A stretch of 64,000 nt of DNA from Streptomyces durmitorensis (GTDB lineage Bacteria; Actinomycetota; Actinomycetes; Streptomycetales; Streptomycetaceae), in contig NZ_CP097289.1 in the NCBI RefSeq assembly GCF_023498005.1, positions 434,001-498,000 on the forward strand, given 5' to 3'. Below the pieces are notes generated by a model, which had not been told where the DNA came from, did no database searches, and saw only the letters and a program-made list of their open reading frames with translations. Every line of letters starts with the position of its first letter. The first letter of the stretch is position 1. Made by a program: the position numbers and the translations under genes. Shown here in pieces: positions 8,231-16,580 of this stretch.

Positions 8231-9127
8231 ATGGGAGAGAACGTGACGAACATTCCGTCCGCGCCGCCGCCCGACCATCAGCCGCCGTCTCAGCTGTTCC
8301 CCTCCCCCGAGGACGAGACGGAACAGCTGAGGGCCACCGCCGAGCAGCTGCGCGAGCAGGTGTCCGAGCTGGAGATCCAGGCGCGTGCGCGCCCCAGGAT
8401 CGCGCTGGCCGAGGGCATCCTGGTCGAGCGTTACCGTCTGGCGGACGAACAGGCGGCGTTCACGCTGCTGCGCCAGGCGTCGCAGCGGGCCAACATCAAG
8501 CTGCACCAGCTGGCCTCCGCGGTGGCCCGCACACCGGGACCGGCGCCGGGTGCCAAGGCGTGGCTCAGCGGACGGACACGGCATCCGATGCCCGACCTGA
8601 CGGCACTCGCGGCCGGCACGCTCAACGCTGCCAACCAGGGCGAGGTCCTCGGCGCCGCCCTGCACCGGGTCCTGACCGTCACCGGCACGGACATGGGAAA
8701 CGTGCAGCTGGTCGAGGACGGCGTCCTGCGCATGGCCAAACACGCGGGCCTGTCGCGGCAGTTCACCGACTACTTCGCGTTCGTCGACGGGAACACCTCG
8801 TGTGCTCGGGCCGCAGCCGCCAGCAGCCAGGTCACCGTCAAGGAGGTGGCCTCATCGGCCGGTTTCGACGACGAGACGCGCCGTGTGATCCTCACGGCCG
8901 GTAGCCGCGCCTGCCACAGCGTCCCGCTCGTCGACGACCAGGACACCGTTCACGGTGTCATCTCCTCCCATCACTCCCGCCCCCTGATCGGTTTCACCCA
9001 GGCACAGCTCCAGGCCCTGCACACCACGAGCCGCACCCTCGGCACCTGGATCAAGTGGCACCAGCGCACCGTCCTCCTCGACGCACTGGAAGACCTCCAC
9101 CAACTCGCCCTCGACTCCCGCCAGTAG
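8231..9127 (+). CDS. ANTAR and GAF domain protein
   Basis: A 298-residue protein with an N-terminal coiled coil (about residues 28-52), an ANTAR-like segment (about 55-105, RIALAEGILVERYRLADEQA) and a GAF-like sensor domain (about 130-285). ANTAR domains bind RNA hairpins and act as antiterminators in known cases; GAF domains bind small ligands. In most known proteins ANTAR is at the C-terminus, so the order here is unusual. ATG 8231 has GAGG upstream; an in-frame ATG at 8195 is an alternative. Confidence 0.85.
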   Translation: MGENVTNIPSAPPPDHQPPSQLFPSPEDETEQLRATAEQLREQVSELEIQARARPRIALAEGILVERYRLADEQAAFTLLRQASQRANIKLHQLASAVARTPGPAPGAKAWLSGRTRHPMPDLTALAAGTLNAANQGEVLGAALHRVLTVTGTDMGNVQLVEDGVLRMAKHAGLSRQFTDYFAFVDGNTSCARAAAASSQVTVKEVASSAGFDDETRRVILTAGSRACHSVPLVDDQDTVHGVISSHHSRPLIGFTQAQLQALHTTSRTLGTWIKWHQRTVLLDALEDLHQLALDSRQ

Positions 9128-9164
9128 CCACGAGCCCTGGCGAAAGTCGAGCGTGAGCAGCGGC

Positions 9165-9842
9165 TCAGGAAACAGAGGCGCCGGTGCGCCGACGGGCGTC
9201 TCCGGCCGCGTGGGCCAGCGGAGGGGCGATGGCTTGCGCATCCGCCCCCTCGCCGACCCACAGCGCGATGAACAGCGCGGCGGTCGCCTCCAGGAGCCCC
9301 GCGCGTTCGAGGCCACCACCGGCGACGGGGTCGGCGCCCACATCGCGAACCAGTTCTCGTACGCGTGCGAGGGCCGACTCGTCGTCCCCGCAGACCGGCA
9401 CGGCCAGCGGCCTTCCGCCGAAGACGGGCGGCCGCATGCGCCACACGTCCTCGTGGCAGAGGTTGAAGGCCTTGACCACATGGGCTCCCGGTGCCGCCGC
9501 GGCCAGTCGCCGCGCGGCCGAAGGGCCTCCTTCCGTCAGCAGCCCGAAGCCCGGCCCGACCGGGTTCGAGCAATCGAGAAGCACCTTGCCCTCCAGGGAC
9601 GTGCGCAGTTGCCGTGCCACGTCCGCCCCGGCCCCGAAGGGCAGCGCGGCCAGCACCACTTCCTGACCTGACTCGGCCGCCGCACGCAGACCGGCAGCCT
9701 TCGCGCCGCCCCCGATGCGCATCGCGAGCCGCTCCGCATTGCGCGTGTCCCGTCCCCCGATGGTCACCTCGTGCCCGGCCCGCACCCAGTGCGTGGCGAG
9801 CGCGTCGGCCATGTTGCCCGTCCCCAGTACGCCGATTCTCAT
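9165..9842 (-). CDS. NADP-dependent F420-reductase-like oxidoreductase
   Basis: A 225-residue Rossmann protein. The N-terminal nucleotide site is GVLGTGNMADALA and the family turn IGGRD follows strand 2, as in F420H2:NADP oxidoreductase and NADPH-dependent relatives. The segment LLDCSNPVGPGFG matches the family's catalytic-region loop. ATG 9842 has GAGAGGGAG upstream; a GTG sits directly before it. It is divergent from the HxlR gene at 9917, which probably controls it. Confidence 0.82.
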   Translation of the reverse strand: MRIGVLGTGNMADALATHWVRAGHEVTIGGRDTRNAERLAMRIGGGAKAAGLRAAAESGQEVVLAALPFGAGADVARQLRTSLEGKVLLDCSNPVGPGFGLLTEGGPSAARRLAAAAPGAHVVKAFNLCHEDVWRMRPPVFGGRPLAVPVCGDDESALARVRELVRDVGADPVAGGGLERAGLLEATAALFIALWVGEGADAQAIAPPLAHAAGDARRRTGASVS

Positions 9843-9916
9843 CACGTGCTCCCTCTCCGTGCCTGCTTCGACCTTTCACACCGAAGCTAGAGAGCTGTTC
9901 GGGCACCATTTGGTAC

Positions 9917-10330
9917 GTGACGACTGACGCCTTCCTCGCCGACTGCCGTGCCCGCCTCGCCTTCGACCTGCTCTCCAACACCTGGAACGCCGTGGTGCTC
10001 TGGGCGCTGCGCGACGGCCCCAGGCGTCCGGCCGAACTACGGGAGCAGATCGGAGGCATCAGCTCCAAGGTTCTCACCGAGACTCTGCGACGGCTGCAGT
10101 TCAGCGGCCTGGTCGACCGGCGGGCACGCCACGGGACACCGTCACGGGTCGAGTATCAACTCACCGATCTGGGCCGGACCTTGCTGGCACCCATCGATGC
10201 CTTCGGCGCATGGGCCTTCGAGTACGGCGATGAGGTCATGGCCGCGCAGGAAGCAGCGTGCAGCGCTTCCCCGGAGCCTCAGCCCGTGGCCAAGGTGCGG
10301 CCGAGGAGGGGGAGCAGCCGGTCCCAGTGA
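9917..10330 (+). CDS. HxlR family transcriptional regulator
   Basis: A 137-residue HxlR regulator (RPAELREQIGGISSKVLTET recognition region, wing VEYQLTDLGRTLLAPI). The GTG start lies just downstream of the palindrome ACCATTTGGT (9905-9914), a possible operator for itself and the divergent reductase. A cysteine near residue 13 (DAFLADCRARL) lies where the redox-sensing cysteine of many HxlR proteins is found. Its last 52 bp overlap, tail to tail, the 3' end of the dienelactone hydrolase gene. Confidence 0.85.
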   Translation: MTTDAFLADCRARLAFDLLSNTWNAVVLWALRDGPRRPAELREQIGGISSKVLTETLRRLQFSGLVDRRARHGTPSRVEYQLTDLGRTLLAPIDAFGAWAFEYGDEVMAAQEAACSASPEPQPVAKVRPRRGSSRSQ

Positions 10331-11028
10331 CGCTGGAGTGCGGAAGGGCTGAAGGCGTCGGTGTCGGACATGGTGAAGCCGTGGGCGGTGTCGGGGTAGA
10401 TCTCGGTGGTGTAGCCGACACCTGCGGCGTCCAAGGCCTTGTTCAGCTCGCTGATGGCCTCGGGCGTCAGGTCTCCTTCCGCGAGGCCGATGTGGACCTG
10501 GGCGGTGAGCGCCGAGACGAGGCGGTGGGGGCTGTCGGGTGCTTCGGTGACCAGGAAGCCGGGGTGGAACCCGGCGACGGCGGCCACCTGGCCGGGATGG
10601 GCCGTCGCGGTGCGCATCGCCAACGCGGCGCCCATGCAGTAGCCGACCACGCCGACCGGTCCGGCGCTGACCTCGGGCTGCGTGGTGAGGAACCCGAGGT
10701 AGGCGTCGGCGTCGCGCAGGATGCGTTCGGTGGTGTGAGCCTCGACCAGCGGCATGAGCCGGGCGAAGATCTCGGGCCGGACGTCATTGCTTATGTGGTC
10801 GGGAAGGTCGATCACCGGTGCCGGGCCGTGCCGGTAGAAGAGGTTGGGGACGAGCACGTAGTACCCGTGCTCGGCCAGTTCGCGGGCCTTCTGCTCCATC
10901 TCGGGCCGCGGGCCGAAGACATCCGGGTAGAGCAGCACACCCGGGTGCCGCTCGCCGCGGTCGGGGAAGGCGACGAAGGCGTCGGCCCGGCCGTCCGTGG
11001 TGGGAATCTGCACTGTCTTGGTGGACAA
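10279..11028 (-). CDS. Dienelactone hydrolase family protein
   Basis: A 249-residue dienelactone hydrolase-like enzyme. The nucleophile elbow is GYCMGA with cysteine as nucleophile, the acid lies near LAEGDLTPEA and the histidine in PDTAHGFTMSD, matching the Cys-Asp-His triad of the family. The start TTG 11028 is supported by AGGAAG just upstream; no ATG fits. It converges on the HxlR gene with a 52-bp overlap. The substrate is unknown. Confidence 0.88.
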   Translation of the reverse strand: MSTKTVQIPTTDGRADAFVAFPDRGERHPGVLLYPDVFGPRPEMEQKARELAEHGYYVLVPNLFYRHGPAPVIDLPDHISNDVRPEIFARLMPLVEAHTTERILRDADAYLGFLTTQPEVSAGPVGVVGYCMGAALAMRTATAHPGQVAAVAGFHPGFLVTEAPDSPHRLVSALTAQVHIGLAEGDLTPEAISELNKALDAAGVGYTTEIYPDTAHGFTMSDTDAFSPSALQRHWDRLLPLLGRTLATG

Positions 11029-11149
11029 GATCTTCCTTTCTTGGGCTGCTGCCGAAGCACAGCCTCTGCCAGGGGTGCGGTCGACAAGAGATCGCCCCGG
11101 CCACGACCTTACGATCACCGGGCCGACAGATGCCCGGCGGAGGATTGAC

Positions 11150-12034
11150 TCAGCTCTCGCGTGACCTGCCGAACTCCTCGATCAGCACGGGATACTGCTC
11201 CCCGCCATGACCGGCGGCGATGGAGCGGTCGGCCATCGCCTTGATCAGCTTCGGCAGTTCGGTGTTGACACCCGCCGCCTCGCTCTCCTCGATCAGGTGC
11301 GCCATCGCCGCCGCGTCGGTCTCCAGGGCCGACACCTCGGCCGGGAAGGAACCGCTGTCGATCTGCTCGGCGTACCCGGGCAGCCATTCGGCCACCCCGG
11401 CAGCGATCTGCTGTGCGAACGGCGCGTACGTCGCGGCGTCGACACCGGCCGTCCTGAGCAGGGCAGTGCCCTGGAGCCAGGCGTTCAGGACGCTCCACAT
11501 CATGGCCAGGCCGGCCACGTCGTACAGGGACGCGAGCCCATGGTCCGCGCCGAGGTGGGTGACGGTGCCGAGCGCGTCGAGTGTGGACCTGTGTGCCTCG
11601 AAGTCCTGCTGCGGCCCACTGTGCAGAATCACCGCCTGGTCCGTCCCGATCACCTGCGGGATGGCCATGATCGCGCCGTCCAGGTATCGGGCGCCGCGCT
11701 CCTCGGCCCATCGGGCGGCGTCCCGGGCCTGGGCCGAGTCGCCCGAGGTCAGGTTGACCAACGTGGTGCCGTCCAGGGCGACATCGCCCGCGCCGAGCAG
11801 CTCGTACATGGCCGGGTAGTCGGTGACGCAGATGATCGTCAGAGAACCTGCCGTGAGCGCGTCGCCGACCGTCGGCGCCAATTGTGCGCCCGCGGCCACC
11901 AGTTGGTCCGCCTTGGAGGCCGTACGGTTCCACACGGTGGTGGGATGCCCGGCCTTCAGGAACGCACCGGCGAGTGCCTGGCCCATCCGACCGAGTCCGA
12001 TGACGTTAATGGGTGTATCCGTTGTGTTGTTCAT
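11150..12034 (-). CDS. NADPH-dependent imine reductase-like enzyme
   Basis: A 294-residue protein with the imine reductase signature. The Rossmann motif GLGRMGQALAGAFLKAGHPT is followed by VWNRT for NADPH binding, then LVNLTSG. A long helical C-terminal domain contains LGADHGLASLYDVAGLAMMW; the aspartate after LY occupies the usual proton-donor position of (R)-type imine reductases. This group is best known from Streptomyces; natural substrates are mostly unknown. It is divergent from a MerR regulator, which probably controls it. A beta-hydroxyacid dehydrogenase role is less likely because the sequence follows the imine reductase pattern throughout. Confidence 0.88.
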   Translation of the reverse strand: MNNTTDTPINVIGLGRMGQALAGAFLKAGHPTTVWNRTASKADQLVAAGAQLAPTVGDALTAGSLTIICVTDYPAMYELLGAGDVALDGTTLVNLTSGDSAQARDAARWAEERGARYLDGAIMAIPQVIGTDQAVILHSGPQQDFEAHRSTLDALGTVTHLGADHGLASLYDVAGLAMMWSVLNAWLQGTALLRTAGVDAATYAPFAQQIAAGVAEWLPGYAEQIDSGSFPAEVSALETDAAAMAHLIEESEAAGVNTELPKLIKAMADRSIAAGHGGEQYPVLIEEFGRSRES

Positions 12035-12041
12035 GGCAGCA

Positions 12042-12072
12042 TCGTCAACGTTGATACCGGTGTGAAGGTCAA
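12042..12072 (-). promoter_or_regulatory. MerR-type promoter for the imine reductase gene
   Basis: On the minus strand TTGACC (12067-12072) is followed by a long 19-20 bp spacer and a -10-like element at about 12041-12047, the layout of MerR-activated promoters. The spacer contains the palindrome TCAACGTTGA (12045-12054). The divergent MerR gene starts at 12083. Confidence 0.5.
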
Positions 12073-12082
12073 GTGAGGTTCG

Positions 12083-12490
12083 ATGCGGATCGGGGAACTG
12101 GGCCGGCGGACGGGCGTCAACGCCCATCAGTTGCGCTACTACGAGGCCCAGGGCCTGCTGGAGGCAGACCGCAGGGCGAACGGGTACCGCGAGTACGACG
12201 AGAACGCCGTGCTGCGGGTGAAGCAGATCCGCCACCTGCTCGGCGCCGGTCTGTCCTCCGAGGACATCGCGTACCTGCTGCCCTGCGCGGTCGGAGAGAC
12301 TCCGGAGCTGCCCGGGTGCACGGAGCTCCTCGACGCGATGCGGTCACGGCTGCGGCGGCTGGACGACCAGATGGCCAGGCTCGCCCAGTCCCGCGGCGCG
12401 CTCGCGAACTACATCGACGCGGCCGAGCAGATGGGCAGCGAGAGCTATCCCCCCTTCGACGATGCCGAACGGGAGCCCGTCCCCGCCTGA
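12083..12490 (+). CDS. MerR family transcriptional regulator
   Basis: A 135-residue MerR regulator. The N-terminal winged helix reads MRIGELGRRTGVNAHQLRYY with the usual wing NGYREYDENA, followed by a dimerisation coiled coil and a short C-terminus. One cysteine in LPCAVGE and one in LPGCTELL lie near the metal/redox region, but no SoxR-like cluster motif is seen. It probably activates the divergent imine reductase gene. Confidence 0.9.
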   Translation: MRIGELGRRTGVNAHQLRYYEAQGLLEADRRANGYREYDENAVLRVKQIRHLLGAGLSSEDIAYLLPCAVGETPELPGCTELLDAMRSRLRRLDDQMARLAQSRGALANYIDAAEQMGSESYPPFDDAEREPVPA

Positions 12491-12536
12491 CGGCCGCGGA
12501 CGGGCAGGCGTCCACCCAACATCCGCCAAGCCCCGC

Positions 12537-13529
12537 CTACTTGGACTCGACTCGCCCAACGGCTCCAGGGCCGGTGGTCAGCGCGTCCTGCGCCTCTTGC
12601 CAGGCGTTGTCACCCTCGCGGAACTGGGTGCGGAGGTAGGCCGCCGTGAGCCGTCCGAGCGCGGCGACTCGCTCGGGGTTCTCGTCGGTGGTCTCGGCGG
12701 CGTCGTACCCGCTGATCCCGCCCAGTCCGTGCTCCGCGTCGACCAGGGAGAGCAGCGTCTTGGGGCCGGGAGCGAGGTGGTACGGATCGGCGTGCCAGTC
12801 CGGACCCATCTCCGTGAAGTGCCGCGAGTCGTCCTTGTCACCGGCGACGACGAGCGCGGGCGTGGTCATCCGGGAGAAGTCGGTGCTCCGGAAGACCGGG
12901 AACAGCTCGGCCATGGCTCCGGTCAGGATGTCGCCTCCCCTGCCGGGGGCAGCCAGCAGTACACCCTGCTTGATCCGGGGTTCGAAGAGATCTGCCTGTT
13001 GTACGTCGTCGGGGTCGGTGACCCGGGCACCCAGCAGGAGGGCAGCGGTGAAGCCGCCGAGCGAGTGTCCGGCCACGGCGACGCTGTCGTGGTCCATGCG
13101 CCCGGCGAGCTGCGGCACGGCGCCCTCGATCACGTCGAGCCGGTCGAGGATGCGGGACATGTCCTCGGCGCGTGAGCGCCAGAACAGGGGTGCTTCGGGG
13201 GTGTCCGCGTGGAGGTGGCTGAGCGTCTTGGAGCTGAGGTGGGTGGGCTGGATGACGACGAAGCCGAGTTCCGCCCAGAGGTCGGCGAGCGGGCCGTAGC
13301 CGTGGAGCGAGGAGAGGTGGTTCGAGTTGCCGTGTCCGTGGGAGAGGAGGATGACCGGCAGGCCGGTGCCGGTCGCGGGCGCGGTGACGCGCAGTTGAAG
13401 GTCGACGGGGCGTCCGGGCACCGGCAGCACCACTGGGCTGAAGGAGAGCACGGGGGTGGGCGAGCCTAGGGCGTCGCTGTCGGTTCCGGCGTCGGTGTTG
13501 GTGTCGGTCACGGAAGTCGATGCACTCAC
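12537..13529 (-). CDS. Chlorophyllase/PAF-acetylhydrolase-like alpha/beta hydrolase
   Basis: A 330-residue alpha/beta hydrolase. The oxyanion segment is ILLSHGHGNSNH, the nucleophile elbow GHSLGG, the acid region VVAGDKDD and the histidine DAEHGLGG. This set is typical of the chlorophyllase-like/PAF-acetylhydrolase group. GTG 13529 was chosen because GGGAAAG precedes it. The longer frame runs into the operator region. It is divergent from a TetR gene and probably repressed by it. Confidence 0.85.
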   Translation of the reverse strand: MSASTSVTDTNTDAGTDSDALGSPTPVLSFSPVVLPVPGRPVDLQLRVTAPATGTGLPVILLSHGHGNSNHLSSLHGYGPLADLWAELGFVVIQPTHLSSKTLSHLHADTPEAPLFWRSRAEDMSRILDRLDVIEGAVPQLAGRMDHDSVAVAGHSLGGFTAALLLGARVTDPDDVQQADLFEPRIKQGVLLAAPGRGGDILTGAMAELFPVFRSTDFSRMTTPALVVAGDKDDSRHFTEMGPDWHADPYHLAPGPKTLLSLVDAEHGLGGISGYDAAETTDENPERVAALGRLTAAYLRTQFREGDNAWQEAQDALTTGPGAVGRVESK

Positions 13530-13644
13530 GATGCGTCTTTCCCTTCGGTTGTCCCTTTGGGGCCTCAGCACCTCTTGCCGCAGAGCTCGCGTGGGGCGGC
13601 GCGTGGGAGGCAGGGAGGAAGGTCCGGTTTCAGCTAGACTGAAG

Positions 13645-13707
13645 CGGAACGTTGCTCCACTTACGATACGGAGCACTGTTCCGTTTGACAAGCGGAACAG
13701 CGCTCCG
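13645..13707. promoter_or_regulatory. Three-copy operator between hydrolase and TetR genes
   Basis: Related 14-15 bp elements: CGGAACGTTGCTCCA (13645-13659), CGGAGCACTGTTCCG (13669-13683) and CGGAACAGCGCTCCG (13693-13707). The second and third are inverted copies matching at 14 of 15 positions. Equal 24-bp spacing puts them close to 2.3 helical turns apart. They are the probable binding sites of the adjacent TetR protein. Confidence 0.75.
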
Positions 13708-13738
13708 GCTTCTCGGCGACTACAGGAAGGAGAGCGCG

Positions 13739-14329
13739 GTGCCCACTGCAGGCCAGTCCGGAGAGGTGCCGGCCCCCAGCAAACGGGCCGACGCGGTGCG
13801 CAATCAGCAGAAGCTGCTCGCCGCCGCCGCCGAGGTGTTCGTCACCTCCGGCGTCGATGCGCCGATCCGCGAGATCGCGGCCAAGGCGGGCGTCGGGATG
13901 GGGACGATCTACCGTCACTTCCCGACCCGGGCGGATCTCGTCGTCGCCGTCTTCCGCCACCAGGTCGAGGCGTGCGCCGAAGCCGGCCCGAGCCTGCTGG
14001 CCAGTGCCGACTCACCGCTCGCGGCGCTGCGTGAGTGGATCGACCTCTTCGTCGACTTCCTGGTCACCAAGCACGGTCTCGCCAACACGGTGCAACCGGA
14101 CAGCAGCGGCTTCACCGCGCTCCACACCTACTTCCTCGACCGCTTGCTGCCCGTCGCCGAGGAGTTGCTCGACGCCGCGGTCGGCTCGGGCGAGATCAGG
14201 CCCGGTACGCAGCCCTATGAACTGATGCGCGGCATCGGCAACCTCTGCATCGGGACCGACAGCGACCCCCGCTACGACCCCCGTCGGCTGGTCGCGCTGC
14301 TGCTTCAGGGGCTCCAGCAACAGGTGTGA
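13739..14329 (+). CDS. TetR family transcriptional regulator
   Basis: A 196-residue TetR repressor with HTH APIREIAAKAGVGMGTIYRH at about residues 40-59, and a helical ligand domain ending in LLLQGLQQQV. GTG 13739 follows AGGAAGGAG, an excellent ribosome binding site. The family of the HTH is close to regulators controlling hydrolases and efflux pumps. It is divergent from the hydrolase gene; the repeated operator lies between them. Confidence 0.9.
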   Translation: MPTAGQSGEVPAPSKRADAVRNQQKLLAAAAEVFVTSGVDAPIREIAAKAGVGMGTIYRHFPTRADLVVAVFRHQVEACAEAGPSLLASADSPLAALREWIDLFVDFLVTKHGLANTVQPDSSGFTALHTYFLDRLLPVAEELLDAAVGSGEIRPGTQPYELMRGIGNLCIGTDSDPRYDPRRLVALLLQGLQQQV

Positions 14330-14612
14330 AGAAAATCTAACACTGCCAAATTCACTTCCGCCTCACTAACGTCGTTCGCGGCGACGAAGAGTGCGGCACC
14401 GCAGCAGTTCTGACGGAGCGAAGGACGGCCACCAAGGGAGAGTGGCCCCTGGGGGCGTCCCACCCCCGCGTTCCAGGCGGCGTGCGTTTGCCCTGGTCAA
14501 GACCCCTCTTTGCGTTCCAGCGTCCCCAACTGCCCGGATTTCATGGCCGTCGGGACAGACCGCCCCACAAGCTCGAGGCGTGCTCAACGGCAACGACATG
14601 AGGAGTTCTCAG

Positions 14613-15356
14613 ATGCTTCGCAAGCGCTTACGCCTGATCGCCACCCCGGTCGCGGCTGTCGCCTTGACCCTGACTGCCGCCGGCCACCAGGCCAGTGCCG
14701 CCCAGGCGCCGGCCACGGGCAGCGCGGCGCGGTCCGGCGACGCCGCCGCGACAGCGCCATGCCTGGCCGACGCCACGACGCTGGTCGGCGACCTCGACGG
14801 TGACCGCCGCCCCGACAGGATCGCGAACCCGGGGCACACCGGCACCAGGATGACGGTCCAATGGGGGGCCGCGGACGGCTCGTTCGGCAGCAAGCAGGCC
14901 GCCAGCAAGCTGCTCGGCGCGAAGACGGGGGAGGTCACGTCCGCAGCGGTCGCCGACTTCCAGAACGACGGCACCCTGGACATCGTCGTCAACCTCGTCA
15001 CGCCGGCCGGCGGAGACGACCCCGCGACGGCTCGCGTCTCCGAATACCGCCAGGGCCCGCTCAAGCGCGCGAACCTGGGCTCCGCCCACTCCCGGCACTC
15101 CGACATCGGCGACATGGGCGAGGCCAAACAGCTCCGGATCGCCAACTACGGCGACGACGCCTACCCGGACCTCGCCATCCTCAACAACTCCGGTGACGGG
15201 TCGCTGGACCGGGACGTGCGTCTGTCGGGGCCGGGCACCGGCCCGGGGGACTTCGACTACGAGCTGGCGATGAAGTACGGCCAGCGCGGGACCCCCGCCG
15301 AGCCGCCGACCATGCCCACCGACGGGTGGAAGCACTTCTACAAGTCCTGCTCCTGA
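14613..15356 (+). CDS. Secreted FG-GAP/VCBS-repeat protein
   Basis: A 247-residue protein with a classical signal peptide (RKRLR, a hydrophobic core, then AXA near residue 30). It carries calcium-loop FG-GAP-like repeats: GDLDGDRRPD, ADFQNDGTLD and ANYGDDAYPD. Such repeats form beta-propeller blades, probably extracellular. ATG 14613 follows AGGAGTTC; an ATG at 14598 is an alternative. Only three blades are obvious, fewer than the usual seven, so it may oligomerise or be partial. It precedes the LuxR gene by 94 bp in the same direction. Confidence 0.75.
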   Translation: MLRKRLRLIATPVAAVALTLTAAGHQASAAQAPATGSAARSGDAAATAPCLADATTLVGDLDGDRRPDRIANPGHTGTRMTVQWGAADGSFGSKQAASKLLGAKTGEVTSAAVADFQNDGTLDIVVNLVTPAGGDDPATARVSEYRQGPLKRANLGSAHSRHSDIGDMGEAKQLRIANYGDDAYPDLAILNNSGDGSLDRDVRLSGPGTGPGDFDYELAMKYGQRGTPAEPPTMPTDGWKHFYKSCS

Positions 15357-15450
15357 CCACACCGGGCGCCGCCGCCCCTTCGCACACCGGCGGCGCCCGT
15401 CGTCCGTCGCCCGTCCCAGAACTGCCCGTCCCAGAACTGAGGAACCTCGC

Positions 15451-16140
15451 GTGTCCAGCTCGCCCCCGGCCTCCGCGGCCGCACCGGCCTCCGCACCGAT
15501 CGCCGCGCCGATCTCCGCACCGACGACGAACCGGGTTCGGGTCACCGTCACCGCCCCCGACCCGATCAGCCGCGAGGGAGTCCTCAGCCAGCTGCGCCGG
15601 CACCCCGAGGTCGAACTGGAAGAGGACGCCAGCCCGGCCGCCGTCGCCCTGTTCATCGAGGACACCCTCGACGAGGCCGCGCTCACCCGGCTCAGGCGCG
15701 CCGTGCGCAGCGAGGGCGCCCGCGCGGTGCTCGTCGCGGGCACGGTCCGCGAGCACGAGCTACTGGAGGTCATCGAGTGCGGTGTGGGAGCCATAGTCTG
15801 GCGCCACGAAGCAACCGCACAGCGCTTGGTCCAGGCGGTGCTGACCACCGCCAGGGGCGGCGGCGAACTGCCGTCGGACTTATTGGGCCAGCTCATCGGC
15901 CAGGTGGGGCGCCTGCACCGGGGCGGCGCCGATCTGCCGGGCTCTTTCCTCAGCTTCACCAAGCGCGAGGTGGACGTGGTGCGTCTTGTGGCGGATGGCT
16001 TCGACACCTCGGAGATCGCCATGAAGCTGTCGTACTCCGAACGGACCGTCAAGAACGTGATGCACGGCCTCACCACACGCCTGCACCTGCGCAACCGCGC
16101 GCACGTGGTGGCCCATGCCCTGCGTGAGGGCTACATCTGA
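15451..16140 (+). CDS. LuxR-type response regulator with atypical receiver
   Basis: A 229-residue protein. The C-terminal LuxR HTH reads FTKREVDVVRLVADGFDTSE and ERTVKNVMHGLTTRL. The N-terminal part follows the receiver layout (DPISREGVLSQL..) but lacks a recognisable acidic pocket and the phospho-acceptor aspartate; where DVVLLD is expected it reads AVALFIEDTLDEAAL. An Ala/Pro-rich leader of about 25 residues precedes it. It may therefore act without phosphorylation. GTG 15451 is the start. It lies between a secreted FG-GAP gene and a membrane protein gene, probably one operon. Confidence 0.85.
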   Translation: MSSSPPASAAAPASAPIAAPISAPTTNRVRVTVTAPDPISREGVLSQLRRHPEVELEEDASPAAVALFIEDTLDEAALTRLRRAVRSEGARAVLVAGTVREHELLEVIECGVGAIVWRHEATAQRLVQAVLTTARGGGELPSDLLGQLIGQVGRLHRGGADLPGSFLSFTKREVDVVRLVADGFDTSEIAMKLSYSERTVKNVMHGLTTRLHLRNRAHVVAHALREGYI

Positions 16141-16580
16141 CCGGACGGGCCACAGGGCGGACGGGCCACACGGGGCCGCACGGGGGCCGCAGGCCGGAAG
16201 GGCCGCACGGCCTGTCCGTTGAGGCGCACCGCACTGCCCCGCCGTCATCCCTGCCGTACCTGCGCTCCGGACGGCACGGAGAGCACGATCAGTGGCCGGG
16301 CCTCGCCCGGCCCGCTCGCGGCGGCCCGGCCCACCCATCAGGCGGCGCGCAGCAGACGGACCCTGGCCGCGCTCCCGACACCGACGCGCGAGCGGAGGCC
16401 CGGACACCCGAGGCGTCCGGGACACCAACCGCCGGGCTGCCGACCACTCCCTCCGGCCTGCCCCGGCGCCACCTGGCGGACGACCCGGCCCCGCACAACA
16501 CCCCGATCCGCGATGCCGCGCGCACGCCCGGGCCCTCGCCCGCGCCCACCGGCGCATCCCCGACCGCACCAGGTGACGCC
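16141..16580 (+). other. Open Pro/Ala/Thr-rich stretch continuing upstream of the zinc-ribbon gene
   Basis: The reading frame of the next gene stays open back to 16128, and its translation here (for example APTGASPTAPGDAVSDRARR) looks like a disordered linker rather than random sequence. No ATG, GTG or TTG occurs in that frame before 16581. Another frame has TTG 16219 and a CRTC knuckle. A frameshift separating an N-terminal segment is possible. Confidence 0.4.
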
